Shown here in pieces: positions 1-8,110 of a stretch of 40,290 bases of DNA. Position 1 is the first letter of the stretch, and every line of letters begins with the position of its first letter. The notes under the pieces are model-generated. The model did no database searches. It was given only the letters and a program-made list of their open reading frames with translations, and was not told the DNA's origin. A program made the position numbers and the translations under genes. Where the stretch lies: the NCBI GenBank assembly GCA_964398365.1, contig CAYNMC010000031.1, forward strand, positions 1 to 40,290. Direction: 5' to 3'. The DNA is from CAYNMC01 sp964398365 (GTDB lineage Bacteria > Patescibacteriota > Microgenomatia > UBA1400 > CAYNMC01).

Positions 1-624
1 GCAAAAATGGGCGATGTGATTCCTGTTAGCGCTGTTATTATCACCGAGGAAGATAGTTCAGCCATTATCTCTTTCATTGATATGAGTACTTTTGTGATGA
101 AATCAGAAACTCAAATAATCTTGAACGCTCCTCCGGAGAAGGACAGTAAGCTAAAACTGGTTGCCGGAACAATCTGGAAAAATGTCAAAAAAATGGTTAA
201 AGATGGCACAATGGAAATAGAAATGAATCAAGGAGTGGCGGGAATAAAAGGAACCACCTTTGTTTGCGAAGAAAAAAACGGCAAGTCAGTATTAAAAGTA
301 ATTGACGGTACTGTTGATTTTAAGTCAAAAGCTACTGGCGAAACAGTAAAAGTTAATGGCGGAGAAATGATCGAGGCAGATGCTAACGGCTTATCTGAAG
401 TTGCTAAATTTGACATTGCAGAAGAGTCTGAATCTTGGATTAAGTTAAACGAGATTGACTGGGAGAAATTGGATAAAGAGACTCCCCGGGATATTCCAGC
501 AGCAGAGCAGGTCGGGGAAAAAACGAAAACAAGAGGTCCTTGGTCGTGGTTGCTAATTGTGATATTTATCGCGGCGGTTATAGTTTTAATCGGTTTTTCT
601 CATTCCGCCCGCCGAGCCCGTTAA
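1..624 (+). CDS. FecR-like domain membrane protein, 5'-truncated by the window
   Basis: The frame is open to the first base of the window, so the ATG at 7 is probably internal and the true N-terminus lies upstream. Residues about 3-130 (counted from that ATG) read like a FecR domain: a GDVIPVSAV start, then alternating beta-strand hydrophobics, GIKGTTFVCE and VIDGTVDFKS. In FecR proteins this fold is usually periplasmic or extracytoplasmic and senses or scaffolds. Here a single transmembrane helix (about residues 180-198, WSWLLIVIFIAAVIVLIGF) lies near the C-terminus, followed by the basic tail RRAR. No FecI-type sigma factor is visible next to it, so a signalling role cannot be inferred. Family-level confidence is moderate, and the function is unknown. 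Confidence 0.6.
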   Translation, partial: AKMGDVIPVSAVIITEEDSSAIISFIDMSTFVMKSETQIILNAPPEKDSKLKLVAGTIWKNVKKMVKDGTMEIEMNQGVAGIKGTTFVCEEKNGKSVLKVIDGTVDFKSKATGETVKVNGGEMIEADANGLSEVAKFDIAEESESWIKLNEIDWEKLDKETPRDIPAAEQVGEKTKTRGPWSWLLIVIFIAAVIVLIGFSHSARRAR

Positions 625-696
625 TAAAATCGGTTCGGATTTTTTCAAATACACACCGCCAATTTACGAAATATATCTCGGTGTAATCTTGTTGAC

Positions 697-709
697 CACA
701 CCTGGTGTG
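697..709. promoter_or_regulatory. 13-bp palindrome just before the glycosylase start
   Basis: CACACC-T-GGTGTG is a perfect inverted repeat around one central base and ends 4 nt before the ATG at 714. It could be an operator or a small mRNA hairpin at the ribosome-binding region. Nothing else supports a specific role. Confidence 0.35.
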
Positions 710-713
710 TAAA

Positions 714-1301
714 ATGGAAATTATCAGACTAAGACGTGATTTTTTTCGGCGGCCAACTCTTAAGGTAGCCAAAGAGTTGTTAGGTAAATTTTTAGTGAGA
801 AGAATTAATCAAGAAACCTTATTGGGAAGGATTGTGGAAACCGAAGCCTACGTTGGGGAGGAAGATAAAGCCTCCCACGCGGCAGCCGGCCCAACCAAGC
901 GTTCTTTAATAATGTATGGCCCACCGGGAATTGCCTACGTTTATTTTATTTATGGTATGCACTGGTTACTGAATATCGTTACCGAAGAAAAGGGTACTCC
1001 TTGTGCGGTTTTAATCAGGTCGCTAGAGCCGGTTTTTGAACCACAAAAAAAATTCAAACTTAAAGATTTAAAAAAAATGGGTAGTGGTCCAGGTAGAGTT
1101 TGCCGCTGGTTAAAAATTGATGGTAGTTTTAACGGCGAGGATTTAATTAAAAGTCAAAGATTATTTGTGGTGCAAAAACCAACAAATTTCTTTGGCAAAA
1201 TTGTGGCGGCCAAAAGGATCGGCGTTGATTATGCCGGCAGTTGGGCAGAGAAACTTTGGCGGTTTTATTTAAAAGATAGTCCTTTGGTTTCCCAAAAATA
1301 A
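714..1301 (+). CDS. 3-methyladenine (alkyladenine) DNA glycosylase, AAG/MPG family
   Basis: This is a 195-aa protein of usual family length. AAG-family enzymes excise alkylated purines (3-methyladenine and related bases) to begin base-excision repair. Family signatures are clear: the ETEAY segment holding the catalytic Glu, the SHAAAGPTKRSLIMYGPPG stretch, and YVYFIYGMHWLLNIV, where the intercalating and base-pocket residues lie, then the conserved GSGPGRVCRWLKID block. A GTG nine bases upstream is also in frame, but the ATG at 714 gives the expected MEIIRLRRDFF start. No strong Shine-Dalgarno sequence is visible. The gene is followed by rpe, which appears to have its own promoter. Confidence 0.9.
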   Translation: MEIIRLRRDFFRRPTLKVAKELLGKFLVRRINQETLLGRIVETEAYVGEEDKASHAAAGPTKRSLIMYGPPGIAYVYFIYGMHWLLNIVTEEKGTPCAVLIRSLEPVFEPQKKFKLKDLKKMGSGPGRVCRWLKIDGSFNGEDLIKSQRLFVVQKPTNFFGKIVAAKRIGVDYAGSWAEKLWRFYLKDSPLVSQK

Positions 1302-1309
1302 ACAGGCTC

Positions 1310-1338
1310 TTGTTTAAATTTTGCTTTTAAATTAAGAT
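1310..1338 (+). promoter_or_regulatory. Sigma70-type promoter, near-leaderless, for rpe
   Basis: TTGTTT at 1310-1315, a 17-bp spacer and TAAGAT at 1333-1338. Transcription would start about 7 nt later, at or next to the ATG at 1345, so the rpe message is predicted to be leaderless. No SD precedes that ATG. Confidence 0.5.
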
Positions 1339-1344
1339 TAAAAT

Positions 1345-2001
1345 ATGAAATATTATTTTTCTCCATCTTTAATGTGCGGTCAGCTTTTGGCCCTCAAAGA
1401 AGAGATTAGTTTACTGGAAAAGTATGATTTTGATTGGCTTCACTTGGATGTCATGGATTTGAATTTTGTACCTAATTTAACTTTGGGTTTTGATTTAATC
1501 AATCAAATTAAAAGTAAAATGTCCAAAGATATTCACCTGATGGTAAAGAACGTGGCTTTGGCGGTTGAGCGTCTCCAAACGAAACCGACAGATTATCTTA
1601 CCTTTCATCTTGAGGCAGCAGAGCATATTGAGAGTTTAATAAGAAAAATTAAAAAAAAAGCACGGGTAGGTTTGGCACTCAAACCAAAAACCGCCTTAAA
1701 ATCAGTTTATCCTTATTTAAAGTACTTAGATTTGGTCTTGGTGATGTCGGTGGAACCGGGTTTTGCCGGCCAAAAGTTTATGCCCGAGACCTATGAGCGT
1801 GTGACTTCCTTGGCGGCAGAAATCAAAAAAAACAAACAGTCAGTAATCATTGGTGTGGATGGCGGCGTGAGTCCGGAAAAAATTAAAAAATTGTGTCAAT
1901 TAGGGGCCAGCATGTTTGTTTTAGGAACGAGTACATTGTATAATAAGGGCGATTTTGAAGAAAATTTGCGAAAATTTACGGCCTTTCGTAAAATACTTTA
2001 A
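1345..2001 (+). CDS. rpe: Ribulose-phosphate 3-epimerase
   Basis: A 218-aa TIM-barrel protein interconverting ribulose-5-phosphate and xylulose-5-phosphate in the non-oxidative pentose phosphate pathway. Family landmarks are present: SPSLMC at the N-terminus, metal ligands His33 and Asp35 in HLDVMD, His64 in IHLMVK, the VMSVEPGFAGQKF loop, and Asp172 in GVDGGVSPEKI. The usual MDGHFVPN is MDLNFVPN here, a change beside the active site. The sequence ends with the phosphate-binding GASMFVLGTS. It has its own near-leaderless promoter and is followed at once by a 37-bp dispersed repeat. Confidence 0.92.
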   Translation: MKYYFSPSLMCGQLLALKEEISLLEKYDFDWLHLDVMDLNFVPNLTLGFDLINQIKSKMSKDIHLMVKNVALAVERLQTKPTDYLTFHLEAAEHIESLIRKIKKKARVGLALKPKTALKSVYPYLKYLDLVLVMSVEPGFAGQKFMPETYERVTSLAAEIKKNKQSVIIGVDGGVSPEKIKKLCQLGASMFVLGTSTLYNKGDFEENLRKFTAFRKIL

Positions 2002-2010
2002 GTTCAATTC

Positions 2011-2047
2011 CCGGAGCGTCAAGATCATGCCGCTCCCGGAGCGGAAA
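2011..2047. repeat. 37-bp dispersed palindromic repeat, family 1, copy 1
   Basis: Arms GGAGCG, CGCTCC and GGAGCG follow one another, with TCAAGAT in the first loop and a GCGGAAA tail. Other copies are at 6024, 23589 and 29622, all 37 bp long and differing at only a few positions. This copy lies between rpe and the next gene and ends 5 nt before that gene's ATG. Confidence 0.85.
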
Positions 2048-2052
2048 GAAAA

Positions 2053-2655
2053 ATGAGAGAAACGGTTAATTCTAATATTCAAGAAATTCAAGTTTTAAAG
2101 ACTCAATTTAGCGACGCTTTAAATTCTTTAAAAGAGCAAGAGTCTGAGGATTCTTGGTTGCTTTATCAAAGACAAGGCCAAGAAATTACCTTGAAAGAGG
2201 AAGAAGGCGCTCTTATTTTTACGACGACGGAGCTGGGTATTGATAGTAGTCATGGGGAGGAAGAATACGTTGGCAATTGTCAGCAGGTGGTAGTGGAAAT
2301 GGGCGATGGTAAGCTTAAAATCCGAGTCGGCCAAGCTGAAGGAAGAAGGTTAGTGGCGGAATTTAGTCATTGGTGGTTAAGAGAGCCGGAAGAAGTGAAA
2401 ACCGGAAGGAAGATTGATTTTGATTGTATTTTGCCCGGCACCATCGGCGCAGCGGAAAGTCAAAAAAGAGAAGTCACTGGAGAGGAACAAGCGAAGTTTT
2501 TGGCAGTTTTAACAAACATCATTAATTCTTATCTTGAGCAAAAATATCCTTCAGAGAAAGAAGAAGAGGTTTCGGTTTCGGCGGCAGAATTAAAAAGAGG
2601 TTGTTTAAGTCTATTTTTCCCCAGAATTTTAATTGGTGGGCCAGACAGAGAATAA
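2053..2655 (+). CDS. Hypothetical 200-aa protein
   Basis: I do not recognise a family. The protein is soluble and acidic, with no signal peptide or membrane segment. Its N-terminus is probably helical or coiled (residues 1-35, rich in Gln, Glu and Leu). A beta-rich middle follows (about 55-130), then a helical C-terminal third ending SLFFPRILIGGPDRE. The ATG abuts the dispersed repeat at 2011-2047, whose purine tail (GGAAAG) is the only SD-like sequence. The context (rpe before, dnaG-rpoD after) suggests no role. Coding appears real because the frame is long and has typical host codon use. Confidence 0.7.
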   Translation: MRETVNSNIQEIQVLKTQFSDALNSLKEQESEDSWLLYQRQGQEITLKEEEGALIFTTTELGIDSSHGEEEYVGNCQQVVVEMGDGKLKIRVGQAEGRRLVAEFSHWWLREPEEVKTGRKIDFDCILPGTIGAAESQKREVTGEEQAKFLAVLTNIINSYLEQKYPSEKEEEVSVSAAELKRGCLSLFFPRILIGGPDRE

Positions 2656-2709
2656 ATACGTTTTAAATCATTACCGGCCGAGAATAAAAATTTAAGAGAG
2701 GTTATAGGT

Positions 2710-2715
2710 TATAAT
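2710..2715 (+). promoter_or_regulatory. -10 box for dnaG, predicted leaderless
   Basis: A perfect TATAAT lies 7 nt before the dnaG ATG at 2723, placing the transcription start on or next to the start codon. No good -35 hexamer is visible at 16-18 bp. Confidence 0.5.
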
Positions 2716-2722
2716 AATCTTG

Positions 2723-4501
2723 ATGGATGACATTGAGCAGGTTTTGTCAAAAATTGACATTGTTGAGTTGATTAATACTTATTTGCCCTTAAAAAAGGCC
2801 GGTCGGAATTTTAAAGCCCTTTGTCCTTTTCATTCAGAAAAAACTCCCTCCTTCATGGTGTCTCCGGAACTTCAGATTTACAAATGTTTTGGTTGCGGCG
2901 CCGGCGGTAATGCCATCAAGTTTGTTTCCGAGTATGAAAAAATCAGTTTCGGCGAAGCCTTGCGCTTTTTAGCAGAAAAAGCAGGCGTCAAACTTAGTCA
3001 TTTTCGACCAGATAAAAAAGAAGTTTTGCGCGAAAGGCTGTATCAAATTAATCATCTCGCGGCTGAATTTTATCACTACCTTTTGACCCAATTAAAACTA
3101 GGAAAGAAGGCTCTGTCTTATTTATGGCAGCGGGGAATTAACAATGAGAGTATCAAAATTTTTAAATTGGGTTTTGCGCCTGCAGGTTGGGAGAATCTCT
3201 ATCGTTATTTGGTGAAAAAAAAGAATTATCGAGAAGAGGAGCTGGTGCAGGCAGGTCTGATTTTAAAAAGAGAAAAATTTTCGAGGGTTACCAGTTTAAA
3301 TGGCAGAACTTGTTATGATCGTTTTCGCCAAAGAATTATTTTTCCTATTTTTGATCACCGCGGCCAAATAATCGGATTTTCAGGAAGAATTTTTGAAGAA
3401 GAAATCGAGGGTGCCAAGTATATCAACACGCCCGAGACGCTTCTTTATCACAAGTCGGCTAGTCTTTATGGTTTGTATCAGGCTAAAGAGGCTATCAAAA
3501 GGGCCAAAAATGTGATTTTAGTTGAAGGTGAATTTGATGTGATTTCTTCCTATCAGTCAGGGATAAAAAATGTGGTTGCCATCAAAGGGAGTGCCGTCAC
3601 CCCTCAACAGGTAGAATTACTCAAACGCTTTACTGACAATTTTTACTTTTGTTTAGATGCGGATTTTGCCGGACAAGAGGCAGCTAAACGAGGAATCGAG
3701 ATCGCCGAGGCTGCCGGTGTTAATATCCGGGCCATCAAACTACCGGTAGGAAAGGATCCTGATGAATGCGTAAGAATTAACCCAGTTTCTTGGCGTGAGG
3801 CAACCAGACAGACTCTGCCCATCTATGATTTTTATCTTGAGAGTGCCGTCGCCAATTTTGGGCTTAAGGATGGCGAAAGTAAAAAATTGGTAAGTGAGGC
3901 AGTTTTGCCTATTTTCAGCAAGATTCAAAATGAAATCGTCAAAGCCCATTATTTAAAGAAGTTGGCTAATTTTTTAGAAGTGAGTGAAGAATCGGTGAGA
4001 CGTGAGGCTAGGCGACAAAGTAAGCTGGAAAAAAGTTTTAGCTACCCTCTAAAAGTAGCCGGCCAAAAAGAGAAAAAATCAAAACGTGAGCTCACCGAAG
4101 AATATCTTTTGGCCCTGATTTTACAAACAGCAGAAAAGGCAGGTGAGCTTATTAAGGGTCTTTCTTTGGACTTTTTGAGCACGCCAGCAGTCAAAAAAAT
4201 TTTTAGTTATCTACAAGCTTATCTTGAACAAGCGCCTAAACTTGACATTAAGAGCTTTGTTAAAATATTACCTGAAGAATTAAAAGAGACAGCTGGTCAA
4301 CTTTATCTTTATAACAAGGAAGGTTTAAATTTGACTTGGTCGCTTTTACAAAAAGAATGGCAAAAGACATTAAAAGAGATTGAAAAACTCGCTTTGCATG
4401 GTAAACTAAAAAGATTGAGAGAAGCATTAAAAGAAAAAGGCTCGGCTACAATTGAAAAAGAAATCGTTAAATTAAGCCAAAGATTAAAAGAATTATCATA
4501 A
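2723..4501 (+). CDS. dnaG: DNA primase DnaG
   Basis: A 592-aa primase that lays RNA primers for replication. The N-terminal CHC2 zinc ribbon is complete (Cys34, His37, Cys55, Cys58 in CPFHSEKTPSF and YKCFGCGAGGN). The catalytic core includes RIIFPIFDHRGQIIGFSGR, and the TOPRIM motif VILVEGEFDV is followed by YFCLDADFAGQEA. The C-terminal third is helical and diverged, as is usual for the helicase-interaction region. A TTG one codon upstream is also in frame, but the ATG at 2723 matches the family start. rpoD begins 2 bp after the stop, so the two genes form an operon like the classic macromolecular-synthesis operon, here without rpsU. Confidence 0.95.
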   Translation: MDDIEQVLSKIDIVELINTYLPLKKAGRNFKALCPFHSEKTPSFMVSPELQIYKCFGCGAGGNAIKFVSEYEKISFGEALRFLAEKAGVKLSHFRPDKKEVLRERLYQINHLAAEFYHYLLTQLKLGKKALSYLWQRGINNESIKIFKLGFAPAGWENLYRYLVKKKNYREEELVQAGLILKREKFSRVTSLNGRTCYDRFRQRIIFPIFDHRGQIIGFSGRIFEEEIEGAKYINTPETLLYHKSASLYGLYQAKEAIKRAKNVILVEGEFDVISSYQSGIKNVVAIKGSAVTPQQVELLKRFTDNFYFCLDADFAGQEAAKRGIEIAEAAGVNIRAIKLPVGKDPDECVRINPVSWREATRQTLPIYDFYLESAVANFGLKDGESKKLVSEAVLPIFSKIQNEIVKAHYLKKLANFLEVSEESVRREARRQSKLEKSFSYPLKVAGQKEKKSKRELTEEYLLALILQTAEKAGELIKGLSLDFLSTPAVKKIFSYLQAYLEQAPKLDIKSFVKILPEELKETAGQLYLYNKEGLNLTWSLLQKEWQKTLKEIEKLALHGKLKRLREALKEKGSATIEKEIVKLSQRLKELS

Positions 4502-4503
4502 AA

Positions 4504-5589
4504 ATGAAAAAACCTCTTAATACGCGCAAACTTATCAACAAGGGTCGTAAGCAGGGCTTTTTGACCCAGGAAGAAATTTTAGCACTCTTTGGTGAGGAGG
4601 CAGAAGAGCGCTTGGCAGAGTTGGACTTGCTTTATGACAAACTCTTTAGTTTAAATATCGACGTTTTTGATACGGTAACTGAGGAAGAGATTAGCGAGGA
4701 TGAAAAAGCAGTTTCTCAACTGGAAAAGGAATTGGCAATTTTATCTACCTTAGAAGACTCTTCAGTTTCCGATCCGGTACGTATGTACCTTAAAGAAATT
4801 GGCCGGATTCCCCTTTTAACCAGAGAAGAGGAAATTTCTTTAGCCAAAAGAGTAGATAAAGGTGAACGTCAGGCTAAAATGAAATTGATTACTTCTAATT
4901 TACGTTTGGTGATTTCTATCGCTAAAAAATATGTGGGGCGGGGGATGAGTTTTTTGGATTTGATTCAGGAAGGCAACAAAGGCCTTATTCGGGCGGTGGA
5001 AAAATATGATTGGACTAAGGGTTATAAATTTTCCACTTATGCCACTTGGTGGATTCGGCAGGCGATTACTCGAGCAATTGCCGATCAGGCGCGGACCATC
5101 CGCATTCCTGTCCATATGGTAGAAACAATTAATAAAATGGTGCGTACTTCCCGCAAACTAATGCAGGAATTGGGTCGTGAGCCGGCAGCCGAAGAAATTG
5201 CTCATGAAATGGGCATTGAAGAAAGTAAAGTAAGGCACGTGATGAAAATTTCCCAAAAAACCACTTCTTTGGAAACACCTATTGGCGACGAGGAAGATTC
5301 TTACTTGGGTGATTTTATTGCCGATGAGAGTCAAGCTTCTCCCTATGATTTGACCAGTAAAAAATTACTCAGAGAAAACTTAGATGAGGTTTTAAATAGT
5401 CTTTCCGAAAGAGAAGCCAAAGTTCTAAAGATGCGTTTTGGGTTGGGTGGTAAAAGACCGATGACGTTGGAAGAGGTGGGTAAAGAATTTGGTGTGACAC
5501 GCGAGCGCATTCGTCAAATCGAAGCCAAAGCGCTGCGGAAACTCAAACATCCTTCACACCGAAAAAAATTACAAGATTTCATTGAGTAA
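4504..5589 (+). CDS. rpoD: Primary RNA polymerase sigma factor RpoD (sigma70)
   Basis: A 361-aa group 1 sigma factor. A reduced region 1.1 occupies about residues 1-85. Region 1.2 begins DPVRMYLKEIG. Regions 2.1-2.4 include NLRLVISIAKKY, FLDLIQEGNKGL and YKFSTYATWWIRQAI, which contains the promoter-melting and -10-recognition residues. Region 3 is LGREPAAEEIAHEMG, and region 4.2 ends LEEVGKEFGVTRERIRQIEA. The large non-conserved insertion of proteobacterial RpoD is absent, which makes the protein short. This matches the consensus-like TTGACA/TATAAT promoters seen across the window. It is cotranscribed with dnaG. Confidence 0.96.
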   Translation: MKKPLNTRKLINKGRKQGFLTQEEILALFGEEAEERLAELDLLYDKLFSLNIDVFDTVTEEEISEDEKAVSQLEKELAILSTLEDSSVSDPVRMYLKEIGRIPLLTREEEISLAKRVDKGERQAKMKLITSNLRLVISIAKKYVGRGMSFLDLIQEGNKGLIRAVEKYDWTKGYKFSTYATWWIRQAITRAIADQARTIRIPVHMVETINKMVRTSRKLMQELGREPAAEEIAHEMGIEESKVRHVMKISQKTTSLETPIGDEEDSYLGDFIADESQASPYDLTSKKLLRENLDEVLNSLSEREAKVLKMRFGLGGKRPMTLEEVGKEFGVTRERIRQIEAKALRKLKHPSHRKKLQDFIE

Positions 5590-5636
5590 AGGCAAAAAAT
5601 CTTTTTTGTATTTTAAGGTTTACCTTTTGAATTTTT

Positions 5637-6017
5637 ATGACCGCGGCCAACCAACAGGGTTTATTCTATCTTTTATATTGGACTTGGTTGCATAACTACC
5701 AAGTTATTGCTTTGGCCTTTGGTTGTCTTTTAGCGGTGGGGTTGTTGTTTAAAAATCCCAAACGGCTTTATTTACTTTTCTTTTTAGGTTTTTTATTGTT
5801 AATTTTTCAATTTGAGTATTTAAAGCACTTTCAGGCACATCTGGAGGAGCAAGCTTTGCAAACAACCGTGTTTACTCAGAATCAAGGCAAGGCCAAAAAG
5901 GCAATAGAATTATTTTTTACTCGCTTGGTTCCTTTTAGTCTATATTTGGGTGGTTGGGGTTTGATTTTTTTAGGAATGATTATGGCAGGTCGGGGAAGTA
6001 AAAGGGATAAAAAATAG
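5637..6017 (+). CDS. Small three-helix membrane protein, unknown function
   Basis: A 126-aa protein with three predicted transmembrane helices, at about residues 18-38 (QVIALAFGCLLAVGLLF), 44-61 (LYLLFFLGFLLLIFQFEYL) and 98-117 (PFSLYLGGWGLIFLGMIMAG), and a basic KRDKK tail. I do not recognise a family. No SD sequence is evident before the ATG. It follows rpoD by 47 bp and may be read through from it. The next element is a copy of the 37-bp repeat. Confidence 0.65.
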   Translation: MTAANQQGLFYLLYWTWLHNYQVIALAFGCLLAVGLLFKNPKRLYLLFFLGFLLLIFQFEYLKHFQAHLEEQALQTTVFTQNQGKAKKAIELFFTRLVPFSLYLGGWGLIFLGMIMAGRGSKRDKK

Positions 6018-6023
6018 ATTTTC

Positions 6024-6060
6024 CCGGAGCGTCAAGATTATACCGCTCCCGGAGCGGAAA
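6024..6060. repeat. 37-bp dispersed palindromic repeat, family 1, copy 2
   Basis: Same design as the copy at 2011-2047, with TTATA in place of TCATG/TCATT in the long loop. It starts 6 bp after the stop of the preceding membrane-protein gene and ends 7 bp before the -35 box at 6068. Confidence 0.85.
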
Positions 6061-6067
6061 AAAGGGG

Positions 6068-6096
6068 TTGCAGAAAATGAAAATTTGGTTTATTAT
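6068..6096 (+). promoter_or_regulatory. Sigma70-type promoter for the UMP kinase
   Basis: TTGCAG at 6068-6073, exactly 17 bp, then TATTAT at 6091-6096. The predicted start near 6103 leaves a 20-40 nt leader, depending on which ATG is used. Confidence 0.6.
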
Positions 6097-6140
6097 CACT
6101 TTTAAAACTTAAAGTCTTTTTTATGGTTAGATTGAGACAA

Positions 6141-6839
6141 ATGAAGGACCAATGGTTTGTTCTTTCCTTGGGAGGATCATTGATTATTCCCAATGGGGGT
6201 GCGGATGTAAAATTTCTTCATGAATTTTCCCACTTTATTCGCAAACATCTCAACCGCCAGCGGCGGTTTTTTATTGTCTGCGGTGGCGGAGCGACCGCTC
6301 GGCATTATGCGCAAGCGGGTAGAGAAATAGACCCTAAAATTCCCGACTATGATTTGGATTGGTTAATGACCCATGCTACCAGATTAAATGCTCAACTTTT
6401 ACGGACTTTGTTCCGAGATGTTTGTTATCAGCGGGTGATCAAGCACTATGAAATTATTGATAAAAATGCTTTGGATTATAAAGTGGTGATTTGCGGCGGC
6501 TGGAAACCGGGTTGGTCTACAGATTATGACTCGGTAATGCTGGCGATTGATTACCGGGTGACAGATACGGTGATCAATTTATCTGATATCGATGGTGTTT
6601 ATGATAAAGATCCCAAAAAATTTCCTGAGGCCAAATTGCAGCCAAGGTTAAGCTGGGAACAGATTATTAAAATCGTCGGTAAAAAATGGACGCCGGGTTT
6701 AAGCCGGCCGTTTGATCCGATTGCCTCGCAACTTGCCAAAGACAATCAAATTAAAGTCATTGTTTGTAACGGCCATGATTTAAAAAACCTCAATAATATT
6801 TTGGAAGGAAAAAAGTTTAGGGGAACACTTATAAAATAA
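6141..6839 (+). CDS. pyrH: UMP kinase, amino-acid-kinase family (archaeal/CPR-like)
   Basis: A 232-aa kinase of the amino-acid-kinase fold, likely phosphorylating UMP to UDP. Visible motifs are the N-terminal VLSLGGSLI phosphate loop, FIVCGGGATAR, the DWLMTHATRLNAQLL helix that matches the TRLNA motif of archaeal-type UMP kinases, VICGGWKPGWSTDYDSVMLA, and NLSDIDGVYDKDPKKFPEA, the nucleotide-binding loop. The ATG at 6141 gives MKDQWFVLSLGGS, the expected distance to the first strand. The in-frame ATG at 6123 would add six residues. Neither has a good SD. UMP kinase is the best fit, and another kinase of this fold is less likely. Confidence 0.8.
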   Translation: MKDQWFVLSLGGSLIIPNGGADVKFLHEFSHFIRKHLNRQRRFFIVCGGGATARHYAQAGREIDPKIPDYDLDWLMTHATRLNAQLLRTLFRDVCYQRVIKHYEIIDKNALDYKVVICGGWKPGWSTDYDSVMLAIDYRVTDTVINLSDIDGVYDKDPKKFPEAKLQPRLSWEQIIKIVGKKWTPGLSRPFDPIASQLAKDNQIKVIVCNGHDLKNLNNILEGKKFRGTLIK

Positions 6840-6869
6840 TTTTATTTTTAATAATTACGAAATCATCGC

Positions 6870-6891
6870 TCGCCACTAAGGGCGATTTTTT
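6870..6891 (+). terminator. Intrinsic terminator after the UMP kinase gene
   Basis: The stem TCGCC/GGCGA with a 6-nt loop is followed directly by six T residues, 30 bp after the stop codon. Confidence 0.75.
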
Positions 6892-6909
6892 GTTAAAGAG
6901 GGGAAAGGA

Positions 6910-8076
6910 ATGAAACAAGAGAGGAGATTTTTTATTTTTACTTTTGGTTGCCGTACCAATCAGGCAGAAACAAGGCTTTTGGCAGAGACTTTACAAAAAG
7001 CTGGCTGGCAGCCGGGTGAACCAGACAAGGCAAAATTAGTTTTAATTAATAGTTGTGCCGTTACCGCCAAGGCTGAAAAAGAAGTTCGTCAGACAATAAG
7101 AAAAATAAAAAGAGAAAATCCTCATTGTTGGCTGGTGCTTACTGGGTGTTGGCGAGAGCAGCCTCAAGAGTCACATTTAAACTTAAAAAAATTTTCAGAG
7201 ATAAATTTGTGCCTTTCGCGTGCGGCACAAAAAAAATTGCCGGAAATTTTAAAAAAAAAGTTGAAGAATTTTGTGCCAAGCCCTTCTCAAGTTAAATCTT
7301 GGCGTAGACCCGTTTATTATCAAGATAAATATGGTGCTTCAGCAAAGGCTTTGGTGAAAATTCAAGATGGCTGTCAGCAGTTTTGCAGCTATTGTCTGGT
7401 GCCTTATTTGCGCCGTCAACAGCAAAGCCGGTCGGCTAAAACTATTATTAATGAGATAAAAAAACTTGTAAAATTAGGCATAAAAGAGGTAATTTTAACC
7501 GGAATTAATCTTGCTTCTTTTGAATTCAGAGGCGCGGAAGTTAAAACTCAAGTAAAAAACGACTTAGTGAAACTTTTAAATTTAATTTTGACACGGACTA
7601 AAATTAAAAAAATCAGTTTTGGTTCAATTAATTTAGCGGTTTTAGATGAGGACTTTTTGGCTTTATATCAAAATCCGTCATGGCGGTTAAGATTAAGTCA
7701 CCATTTCCATATTCCGCTTCAATCAGGCTGTGACCAAACCTTAAAAAGGATGAGACGTGGCTATCAAACGCAGGAGTTTTACCAGCAGCTTGTCCAATTA
7801 AAGAAAAAAATACCAGGATTTTCTTTTTCAACAGATATAATCGTGGGTTTTCCTGGGGAAACCAAAGAGGAATTTCAGACTTCTTTGAACTTTTTGCTTA
7901 AAATCAAGCAGTTATTGGGCAAAAATTTTACCAAAGTTCATCTGTTTCGTTATAGTCCTCGGCCAAAGACCTTAGCGGCAAAAAGGGAAGGCAAGCCAGG
8001 ATGGGAGAAAATCAGTGAAGCAGAAAAAAGGGCACGGGCAGGGGTGGTAAAAAGGCAATTTAGGGTTTATAATTAA
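6910..8076 (+). CDS. MtaB-like tRNA (t6A37) methylthiotransferase without a TRAM domain
   Basis: A 388-aa radical-SAM methylthiotransferase. The N-terminal UPF0004 domain has its three cluster cysteines (Cys14 in FGCRTNQAE, Cys49 in NSCAV, Cys80 in LTGCW). The radical-SAM CxxxCxxC is Cys155/Cys159/Cys162 in QDGCQQFCSYC. IPLQSGCDQTLKRM and STDIIVGFPGET follow. FGCRTNQAE is typical of MtaB, which turns t6A37 into ms2t6A in tRNAs reading ANN codons. Most relatives continue with a roughly 60-aa TRAM RNA-binding domain, but this one stops soon after VHLFRYSPRPKT. The start is set by the strong AAAGGA just upstream. Confidence 0.85.
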   Translation: MKQERRFFIFTFGCRTNQAETRLLAETLQKAGWQPGEPDKAKLVLINSCAVTAKAEKEVRQTIRKIKRENPHCWLVLTGCWREQPQESHLNLKKFSEINLCLSRAAQKKLPEILKKKLKNFVPSPSQVKSWRRPVYYQDKYGASAKALVKIQDGCQQFCSYCLVPYLRRQQQSRSAKTIINEIKKLVKLGIKEVILTGINLASFEFRGAEVKTQVKNDLVKLLNLILTRTKIKKISFGSINLAVLDEDFLALYQNPSWRLRLSHHFHIPLQSGCDQTLKRMRRGYQTQEFYQQLVQLKKKIPGFSFSTDIIVGFPGETKEEFQTSLNFLLKIKQLLGKNFTKVHLFRYSPRPKTLAAKREGKPGWEKISEAEKRARAGVVKRQFRVYN

Positions 8077-8110
8077 AAAGGTTATTAAATTTATCAGTAA
8101 AGGAGAAAAG

